This document shows positions 1-8,545 of a stretch of 64,000 nt of DNA, piece by piece. Position 1 is the stretch's first letter. The number at the start of each line of letters is the position of its first letter. The position numbers and the translations under genes are program-made. Below the pieces are notes generated by a model that was not told the origin of the DNA, ran no database searches, and saw nothing but the letters and a program-made list of their open reading frames with translations. The stretch covers positions 124,001 through 188,000 of the forward strand of contig JAABSX010000001.1 of the NCBI GenBank assembly GCA_011390205.1. The letters run 5' to 3'. Source of the DNA: Microscillaceae bacterium. Lineage in GTDB: Bacteria > Bacteroidota > Bacteroidia > Cytophagales > Microscillaceae.

Positions 1-1533
1 ACCAAAGAACTCAATGAATCTCTCACACGCTTTAATCTCATCAACCGTGCATCAAGTGAAGGACTCTGGGATATGACCATGCCTCATGATGGCATCGTAA
101 GTCAAAGCACATATTTTTACTGGTCTCCGCAGTTAAAAAATATACTTGGATACACCGAGCAGGAGTTCCCCAATAAACTATCAAGTTGGTTTGGTATATT
201 GCACTCTGATGATACTGAGCGAGTGTCACGGGCTTTTATTGAATTTATCAAAGATACAAGTGACAGCATTGAGTTTAGAGAAGAACATAGGTTGAGGCTG
301 AAAAGCGGAGACTATGCCTGGTTTATAGCCTCAGCACAAGCCATCAGAAATCGGAAAGGCAAAGCCATCAGAGTCGCAGGATATATTAATAACATTACTG
401 ATTCTAAAGATTTGGAAATAGTACTCGAAGAACTCAAAGAACAAAAAGAAGTATTAGAAAAAAAACAAATCGAGCTAGAAACCACCAATAAAAAAATGAA
501 GGGCAATGAACTTATCCTCAAAAAAGCCCTAGAAAAAAACAGAGAAAAAGAAAAAGAAATAGCCCAAAATAATCAGTTACTCTCTGATACCAAAAAACGC
601 TTTGAAAGACTCATGGAAAATACACCAGGGGTATTGTATCAATATGAAATGAACCTTGAGAGCAAAAAAGGAAAATATATCTTCATTACACAATACATAG
701 AAGATGTTTTGGGATACTCACCAAAAGAATTTTTAGAGATTCAAGAAGATGAGCTGGATGAAATCATTCACGGAGCAGAAAAAAAAGAATTTTACCGAAA
801 ATTTAATGAAGCCACAAAGTTTAACAAACGCTTCGAGTGGGAGGGGAGAATGCTCTCCAAAGACAAAATCTGGAAATGGGTCAAAGTAAATGCCACTCCA
901 CACCAAGAAGGCAGCACCGTTTTATTTAATGGATTGCTGACAGATGTAACCCTCAGAAGACAACAAGAGGAAAGACTCAAGAAACTCAATGATAACCTCA
1001 AAAAAAGTGAAGAAGAACTCCGAAGCAACCTTATAGAACTGCACAAAACACAGCAGGAGATGGAGCATAAAAACACTCAACTGGCAGAAATGAACCAAAG
1101 GGTGCAAAGCAATGAAAAAATTCTCATCAAAGCATTCCAAAAAGTCAAAGAAAAAGAAGAGCAAATTAAGTATAAGAATCAAGAAATGCAGGCAGTACTG
1201 GATGCTTCCCTAGATTCTATCTTTACCATTGATAGACAAGGACTTATACAAAATGTCAATCAAATGGCAGAGAAAATATTTGGCTATACCAAAGAGGAAA
1301 TGCTAGGCAAAAATATCTCTATGATGATGCCTGAGCCTGACCACTCGCAGCACGACCAATATCTCAAAAACTACCAAGAGACAGGAATCAAAAAAATACT
1401 CAATAGCACACGAGTAACCAAAGCAAAGCACAAAGATGGTTCAGTATTCGATGTTACCTTGTCTATCTTAGAAGTGAAAGTTTTAGACAAACTTCTCTAT
1501 ACTGGCTTTATCCGAAAGCATGAGGGTAACTAA
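1..1533 (+). CDS. multi-PAS sensor protein, 5' end cut by window
   Basis: The reading frame is open from base 1, so the start lies upstream and the visible part is 511 residues. Three PAS domains can be seen, at about residues 1-140, 190-320 and 390-505 of the visible part. They are joined by long Lys/Glu-rich coiled coils. The last PAS has the FixL pattern: PEPDHSQHDQY with the His at visible residue 451 and an Arg exactly 20 residues later (471), the spacing of haem ligand His200 and oxygen-sensing Arg220 in Bradyrhizobium FixL, then the usual ending GFIR. The protein stops directly after this PAS, with no histidine kinase, GGDEF or HTH behind it. Any output domain must be in the unseen N-terminal part or in a partner protein. 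It converges on the next gene with an 18-bp gap. Confidence 0.85.
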   Translation, partial: TKELNESLTRFNLINRASSEGLWDMTMPHDGIVSQSTYFYWSPQLKNILGYTEQEFPNKLSSWFGILHSDDTERVSRAFIEFIKDTSDSIEFREEHRLRLKSGDYAWFIASAQAIRNRKGKAIRVAGYINNITDSKDLEIVLEELKEQKEVLEKKQIELETTNKKMKGNELILKKALEKNREKEKEIAQNNQLLSDTKKRFERLMENTPGVLYQYEMNLESKKGKYIFITQYIEDVLGYSPKEFLEIQEDELDEIIHGAEKKEFYRKFNEATKFNKRFEWEGRMLSKDKIWKWVKVNATPHQEGSTVLFNGLLTDVTLRRQQEERLKKLNDNLKKSEEELRSNLIELHKTQQEMEHKNTQLAEMNQRVQSNEKILIKAFQKVKEKEEQIKYKNQEMQAVLDASLDSIFTIDRQGLIQNVNQMAEKIFGYTKEEMLGKNISMMMPEPDHSQHDQYLKNYQETGIKKILNSTRVTKAKHKDGSVFDVTLSILEVKVLDKLLYTGFIRKHEGN

Positions 1534-1550
1534 AAAGAAAAGATTGCAAG

Positions 1551-1922
1551 CTATCTTCTCAGCGAGCGAAGTCGGCGCTTTTCTGATTTTCGCTGTGCTT
1601 TGGCCACTTTGGTGAGTTTTTGCGCTCCTTTGCGGTTTTTTGCTCTTGTGCGGCTTACTTTCAGCCCTTCACCAGATAGCCCTTGGGCTGCTTTGGTGAT
1701 TTGTGCCTTGTCTTTGCTTTTTAATTTTTTCTTTTTGCCTTTTCCACTTGATTTATCACCCTTTCGCTCTTCTTTCTGTGTCTTTTTTTTGAGCTTGTAG
1801 CGGCGTTTTTCTTCTTTGAGCCTTAGTTTCTCAGTTTCATTCATAGATTGCTGTGCATAGCTAGGCAGGGCAATCACAAGCAAAAATCCCATTAATGCAT
1901 AAATACGAAATAATTTTGACAT
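1551..1922 (-). CDS. small, extremely basic exported protein
   Basis: A 123-residue protein with a clear signal peptide (hydrophobic residues 8-20, then a PSYAQQ cleavage region). The mature part of about 99 residues holds roughly 27 Lys and 13 Arg, about 40 percent basic, in KKKK and KRR clusters, and has no recognisable domain. Function is unknown. The charge suggests binding to nucleic acid, lipopolysaccharide or anionic polymer in the periplasm or outside the cell, but that is inference. It lies alone, convergent with the PAS gene, and 135 bp downstream (in its transcription direction, upstream) of the DUF4350 gene end. The ATG gives a good signal peptide, so the start is convincing. Confidence 0.65.
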   Translation of the reverse strand: MSKLFRIYALMGFLLVIALPSYAQQSMNETEKLRLKEEKRRYKLKKKTQKEERKGDKSSGKGKKKKLKSKDKAQITKAAQGLSGEGLKVSRTRAKNRKGAQKLTKVAKAQRKSEKRRLRSLRR

Positions 1923-2057
1923 AATTTGGAAGGTTATTTTTGTATGCCTAACGGTCTAATGCTGAGATTATTTTGATACATGGTGCGGCAAAAGATGTTT
2001 GGTTTGTTTTTGTGTGCCCTGCAGGGGCGTGGCTTCACAGCCGTTTCAAGTCTATTG

Positions 2058-3251
2058 TCAGACTTTCTGTCCAGATTTAAACTGATGCATGAGCTTGCTG
2101 AGTGCCTTTAGTTGTTCTTCTTTGATGTATTTTGATTTTTCTGTGTCAGACATCATCTCAAAAAGACGGCTGATGTCTTCTGGAGTATGGTTGCTCTTAG
2201 AAGCCAGTCTATTCAGGATTTCTTTAGAAGGGCTGGCATCATGCACAAAATACTGCTGTCTGAGATACTCACGAAAGAGGCGGACTTTCTTTTGTGCTAT
2301 TTTAAGGTGGTTTTTGGATTGATAGTGCATCTGCCCCACCACACCCACAAAATCCACTGTGTCATTTCGGAGAGGCTCTACCACAGGGATAATTCTTTGC
2401 TTGCGTTTGCTCTCAAAAATCAGGAGAAGCAGCATCGTGAACAAACCCAAATACAAGGCTGCACGCAAAGAACGGCGACTGAGCAAAAAGCGAAATATAT
2501 TTTTAGACTCTTCACGCCCCACCTTGTAATATTCATCCCAATAGATGTCTTGCTGTGGAAGATAGGCAAAAGTACCCTCAATGAAATCTTGGTTGTCAGC
2601 CTGCCATAGCAAGTGATAGTTGGTATAGGCTAGAGGCGTACTGCTCAGATAAAAACAACCTTTTCCTAGCGGCAGGCGCAGCAGCACCGCCTTGTTGTGT
2701 TGGTTTCGGGCAAGCACTGCCCCGGACTTAAACTTAGAAAAATAATGCTGTGCTGTGCCAGGCATAAATGAAAATGACTCAGACTGCGTCAGTCTAGGGC
2801 TAGTAAAATGAATCTGCATAGAATCTAATACATTCTCTTCATTTGATTGAGATGCTGTAGAAAGCTGCAAACTGTCTGCAAAAGCACCCTCAAAACGCTG
2901 AGCTGCCACAAATACGTGCCCGCCCTCTCTGACATATGTTAGCAGAGATGCAGCATCAAACTGCAAAGGGTTGAATTTTTCATTGATAAACAAATAATTA
3001 AAACCTGTCTGCCCTGATTCTGTAAGTATTTCATACAGACTTTTGCGCACAGTGCTGATTTTTTGCTCAGGAAACAAATCTCCAAAACGTTCATAAAGTG
3101 CTTTATTTCCGAAGGGGCGAGTGTCTAAGCTAGAATAAGAGGGCCTCCATTTCCACTGTTCTTCTTCATTTTCCTCATCAAGTGCAATAGAAAATATCAA
3201 TAAGACAATGCCCAAACCAATAAAAATAAAATTTGAATACTTCATAGTCAT
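2058..3251 (-). CDS. DUF4350 domain membrane protein
   Basis: A 397-residue protein with an N-terminal membrane segment (about residues 5-24), a DUF4350 domain with the SLDTRPFGNKAL type of opening, and a second membrane segment near residues 262-280, followed by a cytoplasmic tail. DUF4350 proteins in Bacteroidota are usually encoded with a DUF4129 protein, a MoxR ATPase and a DUF58 protein, a set thought to act in envelope maturation; the exact role is not known. Here the ATG begins directly after the TAA of the upstream DUF4129 gene, so the two are surely co-transcribed. No MoxR or DUF58 gene follows within the window. A second in-frame ATG two codons later is an equally possible start. 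Confidence 0.8.
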   Translation of the reverse strand: MTMKYSNFIFIGLGIVLLIFSIALDEENEEEQWKWRPSYSSLDTRPFGNKALYERFGDLFPEQKISTVRKSLYEILTESGQTGFNYLFINEKFNPLQFDAASLLTYVREGGHVFVAAQRFEGAFADSLQLSTASQSNEENVLDSMQIHFTSPRLTQSESFSFMPGTAQHYFSKFKSGAVLARNQHNKAVLLRLPLGKGCFYLSSTPLAYTNYHLLWQADNQDFIEGTFAYLPQQDIYWDEYYKVGREESKNIFRFLLSRRSLRAALYLGLFTMLLLLIFESKRKQRIIPVVEPLRNDTVDFVGVVGQMHYQSKNHLKIAQKKVRLFREYLRQQYFVHDASPSKEILNRLASKSNHTPEDISRLFEMMSDTEKSKYIKEEQLKALSKLMHQFKSGQKV

Positions 3252-3977
3252 TTACTTGGCGTGAACGGCACTGATTTTATCAAAGAAAACATCAAACTCT
3301 TTCTGAATGATTTTAAAATCAGCCTCAAAGAGCTTAAAATCACCATAGTGGACATATTCAAACCAATGAGTCATCTCCTGAAAATCTTGCCCAAAGTCTG
3401 TTTTAGAGAGTTCTTTCACATAGGTTTGGTTCGTTTTGTCTTTTTGCCATTTGATGAGTTTTTTTTCATCTAGAGCTTTGAGTGTCTTCAGATAAAGCCA
3501 CCTGATGGCAAGGTCAAAATCACCTTGTATAAGTGCTTGATTGATTTTTTGCTCAAAATCTGCTACTTGCCAGTTTTCTAGCTCATCCGTGAGCAGCACA
3601 CTGGGCCTAGCGGCTGTTTTGCCTGAGCGGAAGAGTTTCTGAATGTCTGAACCTGACAGCCTGATAATGACATAAAGCAGCACCATGCCCGCAAAGATGG
3701 CAAATATCCAAGACCAAGCATTTTGCTTCTGCTCTGAATCCATACTCCCGAGAATGAGCTCACGCAGCCAAGCCCTGAATTGCTGCCATAGACTAGGCTC
3801 GGCACTGACGTTTTCATACTGATAATCGGGGTCTTGGCGGAGGTTTTCCAGTTGTTTTTGGTCAAATTGATACACCCTTTCTGGTCTGGGTGCAGTCCTC
3901 TCTTGTGCTGGCAAAGCCACAAAGGCACTCATCAGCCAAACACAAATATACAAGCATGGATGATGACTATTGGGCAT
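3252..3977 (-). CDS. DUF4129-like membrane protein
   Basis: The frame is open further upstream (to 4073), but the ATG at 3977 gives a good signal peptide (MPNSHHPCLYICVWLMSAF, cleavage near ALPAQ), so I choose it; the product is then about 241 residues. A membrane helix follows at roughly residues 110-130. The C-terminal part matches the DUF4129 pattern (DFDLAIRWLYLKTLKALDE, then a helix with WFEYVHYGDF). It directly abuts the DUF4350 gene. The pairing of the two families is common in Bacteroidota and supports both calls. The biochemical role is unknown. Confidence 0.72.
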   Translation of the reverse strand: MPNSHHPCLYICVWLMSAFVALPAQERTAPRPERVYQFDQKQLENLRQDPDYQYENVSAEPSLWQQFRAWLRELILGSMDSEQKQNAWSWIFAIFAGMVLLYVIIRLSGSDIQKLFRSGKTAARPSVLLTDELENWQVADFEQKINQALIQGDFDLAIRWLYLKTLKALDEKKLIKWQKDKTNQTYVKELSKTDFGQDFQEMTHWFEYVHYGDFKLFEADFKIIQKEFDVFFDKISAVHAK

Positions 3978-4128
3978 ATATTTTTTTATCAATATCAGCG
4001 TTTTACTCCTTTCACTTCTTTTCTGAGTCATTCTGTAAGAACCCGCTGTGCTACACAGGTTATTTTGTGCCATTCAACTTACGGATTCTTTCAGGATGAT
4101 GAGGTGATGGTCTGCCCATCATTCAAAA

Positions 4129-4773
4129 CTATTTCTTTTTACCCACAAACATCATATAATCCCAGACACCCACCAAGCCAGGTTTGATTTTACAGTACTT
4201 GGTATCAAAATTATCTATCAGATAAGGCACTAGCTGCCCGTCAAGCCTTACATGGTTGCTTCGCATAAATTTTCTGTAGGTTTCTACATTTGCTTTATGA
4301 AAATCTACCACTACCACCACACCCTGCTCGGTGAGGTCATGGGGTGCTTGGTCTAGGAGTTCTTGCCATTGAGGGTTAATCATGGTAAGGGCATATGAGA
4401 ACAAAATTACATCAAACTCCCCATTGTATTTATTTCCTTTCTCATAAGGCTCTTCTAATAGGGTAAGTCGGTCTTCATAGTCTGAGAGATTTTTCTCTGC
4501 CTGTGTGAGCATATCACCCGATACATCTAAGCCATAAAGCTCGGCATTCGGAAACATCTGCCCTAGTTTGCGGAGATTTACACCTGTGCCACAGCCCACT
4601 TCCAATATTTTGATAGAAGCATCAGCAGGAAAGGGGATGTGCTTCAGCACAGTATTGCGTCCATAGAGAAAAGTCCAGCGTGTGGCATCGTAGATTTTTG
4701 CTTGAAAAGCATAGTAACTTCTCATAGACTCAACTTGCCCTTCACGGTTGGTAGAAATCTTATCCTTCATCAT
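4129..4773 (-). CDS. class I SAM-dependent methyltransferase (BtaB-like)
   Basis: A 214-residue Rossmann methyltransferase. Motif I is ILEVGCGTGVNLRKL (about residues 56-70), the acidic end of strand 2 is in LYGLDVSGDML, and motif IV is in FDVILFSYALTMI. The N-terminal block YYAFQAKIYDATRWTFLYGR resembles the start of BtaB-type N-methyltransferases that trimethylate the headgroup of betaine lipids. No btaA partner is visible in the window, so the substrate remains a guess. Two ATGs stand in tandem at the start. The gene is preceded by the terminator of the gene upstream, so it probably has its own promoter. Confidence 0.72.
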   Translation of the reverse strand: MMKDKISTNREGQVESMRSYYAFQAKIYDATRWTFLYGRNTVLKHIPFPADASIKILEVGCGTGVNLRKLGQMFPNAELYGLDVSGDMLTQAEKNLSDYEDRLTLLEEPYEKGNKYNGEFDVILFSYALTMINPQWQELLDQAPHDLTEQGVVVVVDFHKANVETYRKFMRSNHVRLDGQLVPYLIDNFDTKYCKIKPGLVGVWDYMMFVGKKK

Positions 4774-4797
4774 AATTTATTCAACAAAAAGAGATTT

Positions 4798-4841
4798 AAA
4801 AAAAGCAAGACTTTTGAAGTGTGTATTTTCCAAAAGTCTTG
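4798..4841 (-). terminator. rho-independent terminator of the DUF7873-like gene
   Basis: A perfect 11-bp stem (4831-4841 with 4806-4816, CAAGACTTTTG and its complement) with a 14-nt loop. On the minus strand it is followed by C and seven T (4804-4798). It lies 25 bp after the stop of the gene ending at 4866. Confidence 0.85.
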
Positions 4842-4865
4842 AGTTTTGACAAAATATTGGCAATA

Positions 4866-5615
4866 TTATAAAATATCTTTGTGAATAAAGTCAAAAATTC
4901 GTTTTCCTATCTCAATATTGTTCACATCTACCTGATTTGCTTTGGCTCGGGCTATTTTTACTGCCTCAAAAAGTGTGTCTAATCGGCGGAGCAATTCATT
5001 TTTTTGTGAAATCGTGATTTTGCCTGAGGTATAAGTAGTTTCATATTTTCCTACCTGAAAATCAAGGTAAAGAAGCTCAGTCTGTGCGGGGTGTTTTTCG
5101 GTGGCTTCATACTTGACAATTACCTTGGGGCGTTTGACACTCCTAAACTTCACCTCTGGCTCAGTTTTATAGATATTGTCTTTTTTGTCAAATTCCCATT
5201 TTCTGGTAGGGTCTAAGGTAGGCACAGCTTGGTAAAGCTCTTTGAGTTTGGTGAGGTGTGCTTCTAGGGCAAGGAGGGAAGTGGCAGAGAAAGTGCCAAA
5301 TTTTACGCCATCTACTTCTAAATCAGCCCTGGCTACATTAGAGGCATTGGTTTCTTCTTTGGAGATGTGTGCATCTATGCCTGCCACGACTATGCCTGCG
5401 GCTTCATCTATTTTTTGTTTGATGGTGTGCACCATTTCTTTGGTTTCGTCCGGGATTTGCTCAGAGTCTTCTTCTAGAGCAATGTACCGCTTCACCATTC
5501 CATCAAAATAGGGGTCTTTTTTTGTGAAAGTATTGCGAGCTTCGCCTACGGCTTGGTTGGCTTTGTGCTTGCGGTCTTGCTCTACGGCAAGTAATTCGTG
5601 TAGTTTGTTTGCCAT
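4866..5615 (-). CDS. DUF7873-like conserved protein of unknown function
   Basis: A 249-residue soluble protein with no signal peptide or membrane helix. It resembles a conserved family I know best from actinobacteria, where proteins start with a KLxxIIAVEKG motif. Here the start is KLHELLAVEQDRK, and the C-terminal half has the same landmarks: EATEKHPAQTELLY, VGKYETT, then NELLRRLDTLFEAVKIARAKAN and VDVNNIEIGKRIFDFI. I recall this family as DUF7873; the name is from memory. Its function is unknown. The gene is monocistronic with its own terminator and is divergent from the YHYH gene. The family is patchy among bacteria, so lateral transfer is possible. Confidence 0.65.
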   Translation of the reverse strand: MANKLHELLAVEQDRKHKANQAVGEARNTFTKKDPYFDGMVKRYIALEEDSEQIPDETKEMVHTIKQKIDEAAGIVVAGIDAHISKEETNASNVARADLEVDGVKFGTFSATSLLALEAHLTKLKELYQAVPTLDPTRKWEFDKKDNIYKTEPEVKFRSVKRPKVIVKYEATEKHPAQTELLYLDFQVGKYETTYTSGKITISQKNELLRRLDTLFEAVKIARAKANQVDVNNIEIGKRIFDFIHKDIL

Positions 5616-5876
5616 GGTATTTGATTTAAGAAAAGTTTTTTTTACAGCCCTCTAATTAAAGGTTATTTTTCTTAAAAAACAAATATTTGAGACAAAGATA
5701 AAGCCAATTACAAAGAGGGCAAGCTTTGTAAAAATGCACAGCAATGTGGTTTTGTATTTTTATGAGAAGCTACTACGTACCTGCTGTAGCCAATTTAAAA
5801 AAATGAACGCCCGCAATTAAACCTTTTCAATAAATGACTATCTAAAATGATATTAACAAAATAATAAGATAAAACT

Positions 5877-6812
5877 ATGATTGAAATTAAAAAAACACTC
5901 AGGACAAGTTTTCTTTTTCTTCTCTCTATGCTTATGGTGTCTAGTTGTACTAAATCGGATGAAGGAAATAATGTAAATCCTACGGCAGAAACACTAGACC
6001 TAACCAGATTACCTTTTGGAGGCATTGCACCACATAAAATTTTAATTAGAAATCAAGGTAATCCAAATCCTGATTTTCTTTCATTGTGGCTCTGTGGACT
6101 TCCCTCAAATGGTGCTGGCGCAAATAATGCCAGTGACTGGACAAACCCTGACGGCACATGGGATTATACTAGAAAACCACAAGTTGAAGGCAATGTAATA
6201 TGGGTTTCTGAATTTAATATCACATTAGATGGCAATGGTAATCGTGTACTAACAGGCAATGGTTTGCCAAATCACCCAACTGGAGTTTTTCCTATACAAC
6301 CAGGTACTATTCCATACCAATACGATGGTAATCCGAATATTATTTCTCCGCAACCTTTAAGTTTTACAATTCCTGCATTGCCTCAAGTAGCTGCCACAAA
6401 ATCTTGTGTAGGATTTGGACCCGCTGGGTATTCCTTAACTGGAAGTGCAATTTATCACGGAGCATCAACACTTGGCACAGATGCTGCCGCTCACGAAATG
6501 CTAGATAGATTTGGAGGACATACAGATGGTACAGAAAGATATCACTATCACTTCCCTTCAGAAGACCTACAAGACCACATACACCTCCACACTTCTGGAC
6601 ATTCAGCACTTATGGGTTATATGCTAGACGGGTTTGGCATTTATGGCCCTTACGGAGAAAATGGAGCATTGTTAAAATCGGCAGATTTAGACGAATGCCA
6701 CGGGCATACGCACCCTGTTCTTTGGGATGGGCAAATGCTTAATTTATATCACTACCATTGGACGTATGACTTCCCATATAATATCGGATGCTACAAAGGA
6801 ACACCACAATAA
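5877..6812 (+). CDS. YHYH domain lipoprotein
   Basis: A 311-residue lipoprotein. The signal peptide ends in the lipobox VSSC with lipidated Cys24. The C-terminal half is a YHYH domain, named for its YHYH motifs: GTERYHYHFPSED, LDGFGIYGPYGENG and LYHYHWTYDFPYNIGC. The biochemical role of the domain is not established; the many His residues suggest metal binding. The sulfatase gene starts 21 bp after its stop, so the two form a likely operon and may act on the same surface substrate. The pair is visibly more AT-rich than maeB and other neighbours, which fits transfer. Confidence 0.82.
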   Translation: MIEIKKTLRTSFLFLLSMLMVSSCTKSDEGNNVNPTAETLDLTRLPFGGIAPHKILIRNQGNPNPDFLSLWLCGLPSNGAGANNASDWTNPDGTWDYTRKPQVEGNVIWVSEFNITLDGNGNRVLTGNGLPNHPTGVFPIQPGTIPYQYDGNPNIISPQPLSFTIPALPQVAATKSCVGFGPAGYSLTGSAIYHGASTLGTDAAAHEMLDRFGGHTDGTERYHYHFPSEDLQDHIHLHTSGHSALMGYMLDGFGIYGPYGENGALLKSADLDECHGHTHPVLWDGQMLNLYHYHWTYDFPYNIGCYKGTPQ

Positions 6813-6833
6813 TAATCTCATAAAAACAAATAT

Positions 6834-8129
6834 ATGCCGAAAATAAAATATTTATTCGCATCCTTAGTTTTTGTCTTCTCTATTCTTTCTTGTTCAAAAG
6901 ACAACAATAATTTAGTCATAATTACTACAAATACCCCAAATATTCTATTGATTATAGCCGATGATTTGGGGAAAGATGCCATCAGTGGTTATCAAGAAGG
7001 CAGTATCAAACCAAACACTCCGAATATTGATGCCATTAGAAATAATGGACTATTATTCAATAATTTTTGGGTTAATCCAACATGTACTCCTACGAGAGCT
7101 TCCATAATTACAGGTAAATATGGCTATCATACAGGTGTAAAAGGTGTTGGGGATGTTTTGAACGCTTCTGAAACTGTGATTCAAAAATACATAAACGAGC
7201 ATACAAATAATAAATATGCAACTGCCGTAGTAGGTAAATGGCATTTGTCTGGAAATAACGCCAGTTTCAATCCCGAATCTTTTGGCATTGATTATTACGC
7301 AGGCTTAATACGTGGTGTGGTGGATAATTATTATCAATGGCAACTCACAGAAGATGGTGCAACTAGTTTGCAAACAAATTATGCCACCGAGAAATTTACA
7401 GATTTATCTATAAACTGGGTAAATGACCAAAGTAAACCTTGGTTTCTTTGGTTGGCTTATAATGCACCTCACACACCATTTCATGTTCCGCCAAGTAATA
7501 TGCACAGTCAAGGTGCTTTGCCCCAATATAGCACTGGCCTAGATGCTACACCTTATTATATGGCTGCCATAGAAGCTATGGATTTTCAAATTGGGCGTTT
7601 GTTAGAAAATATACCTGCCGATGAAAGAGAAAATACCATCATCTTCTTTATTGGAGACAATGGTACGCCAAGTCAAGTGGCTCAAAGTCCTTATACTAGC
7701 TCCACAGTAAAAAACACTTTATACCAAGGGGGCATTAATACTCCTTTGTTTATTTCAGGAAAAGGTGTCTCTAGAATGGGAACGGAAAATCATTTATTAA
7801 CAGGAACAGACCTCTTTGCAACCATCGCCCAAATTGCTGGAATAAGCGTAAATGAGTATAATGACAGTAAAAGTTTTAAAACTTTGTTTTCGCAATCTAG
7901 CAGTATTAGAAACTATCAATACGCCGAATTAAAAGACGGCTCAACTGAGTCGTGGACTATAAGCAATGGTACGTACAAACTTTTAATAAAGAGCACAGGA
8001 GAGCAAGAAATGTATTATTTAGCCAGTGATACTTACGAACAAAATAATTTGTTAAATGGTGTTTTATCTACTACAGAACAGAGTGCAAAATTGGAATTAG
8101 AAGCAGCACTGAATAACATAAGGCAATAA
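6834..8129 (+). CDS. sulfatase family lipoprotein
   Basis: A 431-residue lipoprotein (lipobox LSCS near residue 20) of the alkaline phosphatase-like sulfatase family. Near the N-terminus, ILLIIADDLGKD supplies metal-binding Asp residues. The formylglycine motif CTPTR is at residues 84-88, followed by ASIITGKYGYHTGV. Further on are VVGKWHLSG and a second metal site FFIGDNGTPS. All catalytic landmarks are present, so the enzyme should be active if a formylglycine-generating or anaerobic maturase exists elsewhere; none is seen here. Likely substrates are sulfated polysaccharides or other sulfate esters at the cell surface. It is the second gene of a pair with the YHYH lipoprotein. Confidence 0.88.
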   Translation: MPKIKYLFASLVFVFSILSCSKDNNNLVIITTNTPNILLIIADDLGKDAISGYQEGSIKPNTPNIDAIRNNGLLFNNFWVNPTCTPTRASIITGKYGYHTGVKGVGDVLNASETVIQKYINEHTNNKYATAVVGKWHLSGNNASFNPESFGIDYYAGLIRGVVDNYYQWQLTEDGATSLQTNYATEKFTDLSINWVNDQSKPWFLWLAYNAPHTPFHVPPSNMHSQGALPQYSTGLDATPYYMAAIEAMDFQIGRLLENIPADERENTIIFFIGDNGTPSQVAQSPYTSSTVKNTLYQGGINTPLFISGKGVSRMGTENHLLTGTDLFATIAQIAGISVNEYNDSKSFKTLFSQSSSIRNYQYAELKDGSTESWTISNGTYKLLIKSTGEQEMYYLASDTYEQNNLLNGVLSTTEQSAKLELEAALNNIRQ

Positions 8130-8545
8130 AGAAACTAGCTATAATACAGCACCTGTAAGAGATTGGCGGTTCAGTAGATAAATTAAGTTCATTTTTTCAA
8201 TCAAAATTTCGTGTGGGTTGAGACAGTTTATGCCTCGAGATTGCTAATTTCTTACAGCCACGGATTTGTTGGACAAGGGGATAGAATGCCTTCCGACAGT
8301 GTGTGGAACACGCACCCCCCATTGGCTTTGCAGCAGAAGAGTTCTAAAAAATTACACGATGTCTTTTGGCTTGCTATCTTTGATTTGACATATGTCAAAG
8401 AATAGCCACCAAAAAAATCGGAAAGTAGGATGAATGCTGAATTTTTGTGAAGATACTTTTAGAAAAATTGCTCAAATGGTCTTATTTATTTCTAAATTGG
8501 GGCATGTTTTATCATTTAATCATCCGAACTTAAATCAATTTACCT
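8130..8545. other. 416-bp intergenic region before maeB
   Basis: No convincing gene. A 64-codon open frame at 8211-8405 has no recognisable content. The only notable items are a TATCTTTG box (8375-8382) and the adjoining 16-bp palindrome (8384-8399), listed separately. Confidence 0.6.
8375..8399 (+). promoter_or_regulatory. candidate promoter -7 box with palindromic operator
   Basis: TATCTTTG (8375-8382) matches the Bacteroidota -7 consensus TAnnTTTG. Two bases later is the perfect 16-bp palindrome TTTGACATATGTCAAA (8384-8399), which contains TTGA-N6-TCAA, the half-site layout of CRP/FNR-family regulators. The palindrome would cover the transcription start of a maeB transcript with a leader of about 155 nt. 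No good -33 TTG is seen at the expected spacing, so this remains a candidate. Confidence 0.4.

Noticed and set aside
8211-8405. 64-codon open frame before maeB
   Set aside because: No signal peptide, family or conservation evidence; it crosses the candidate promoter region.
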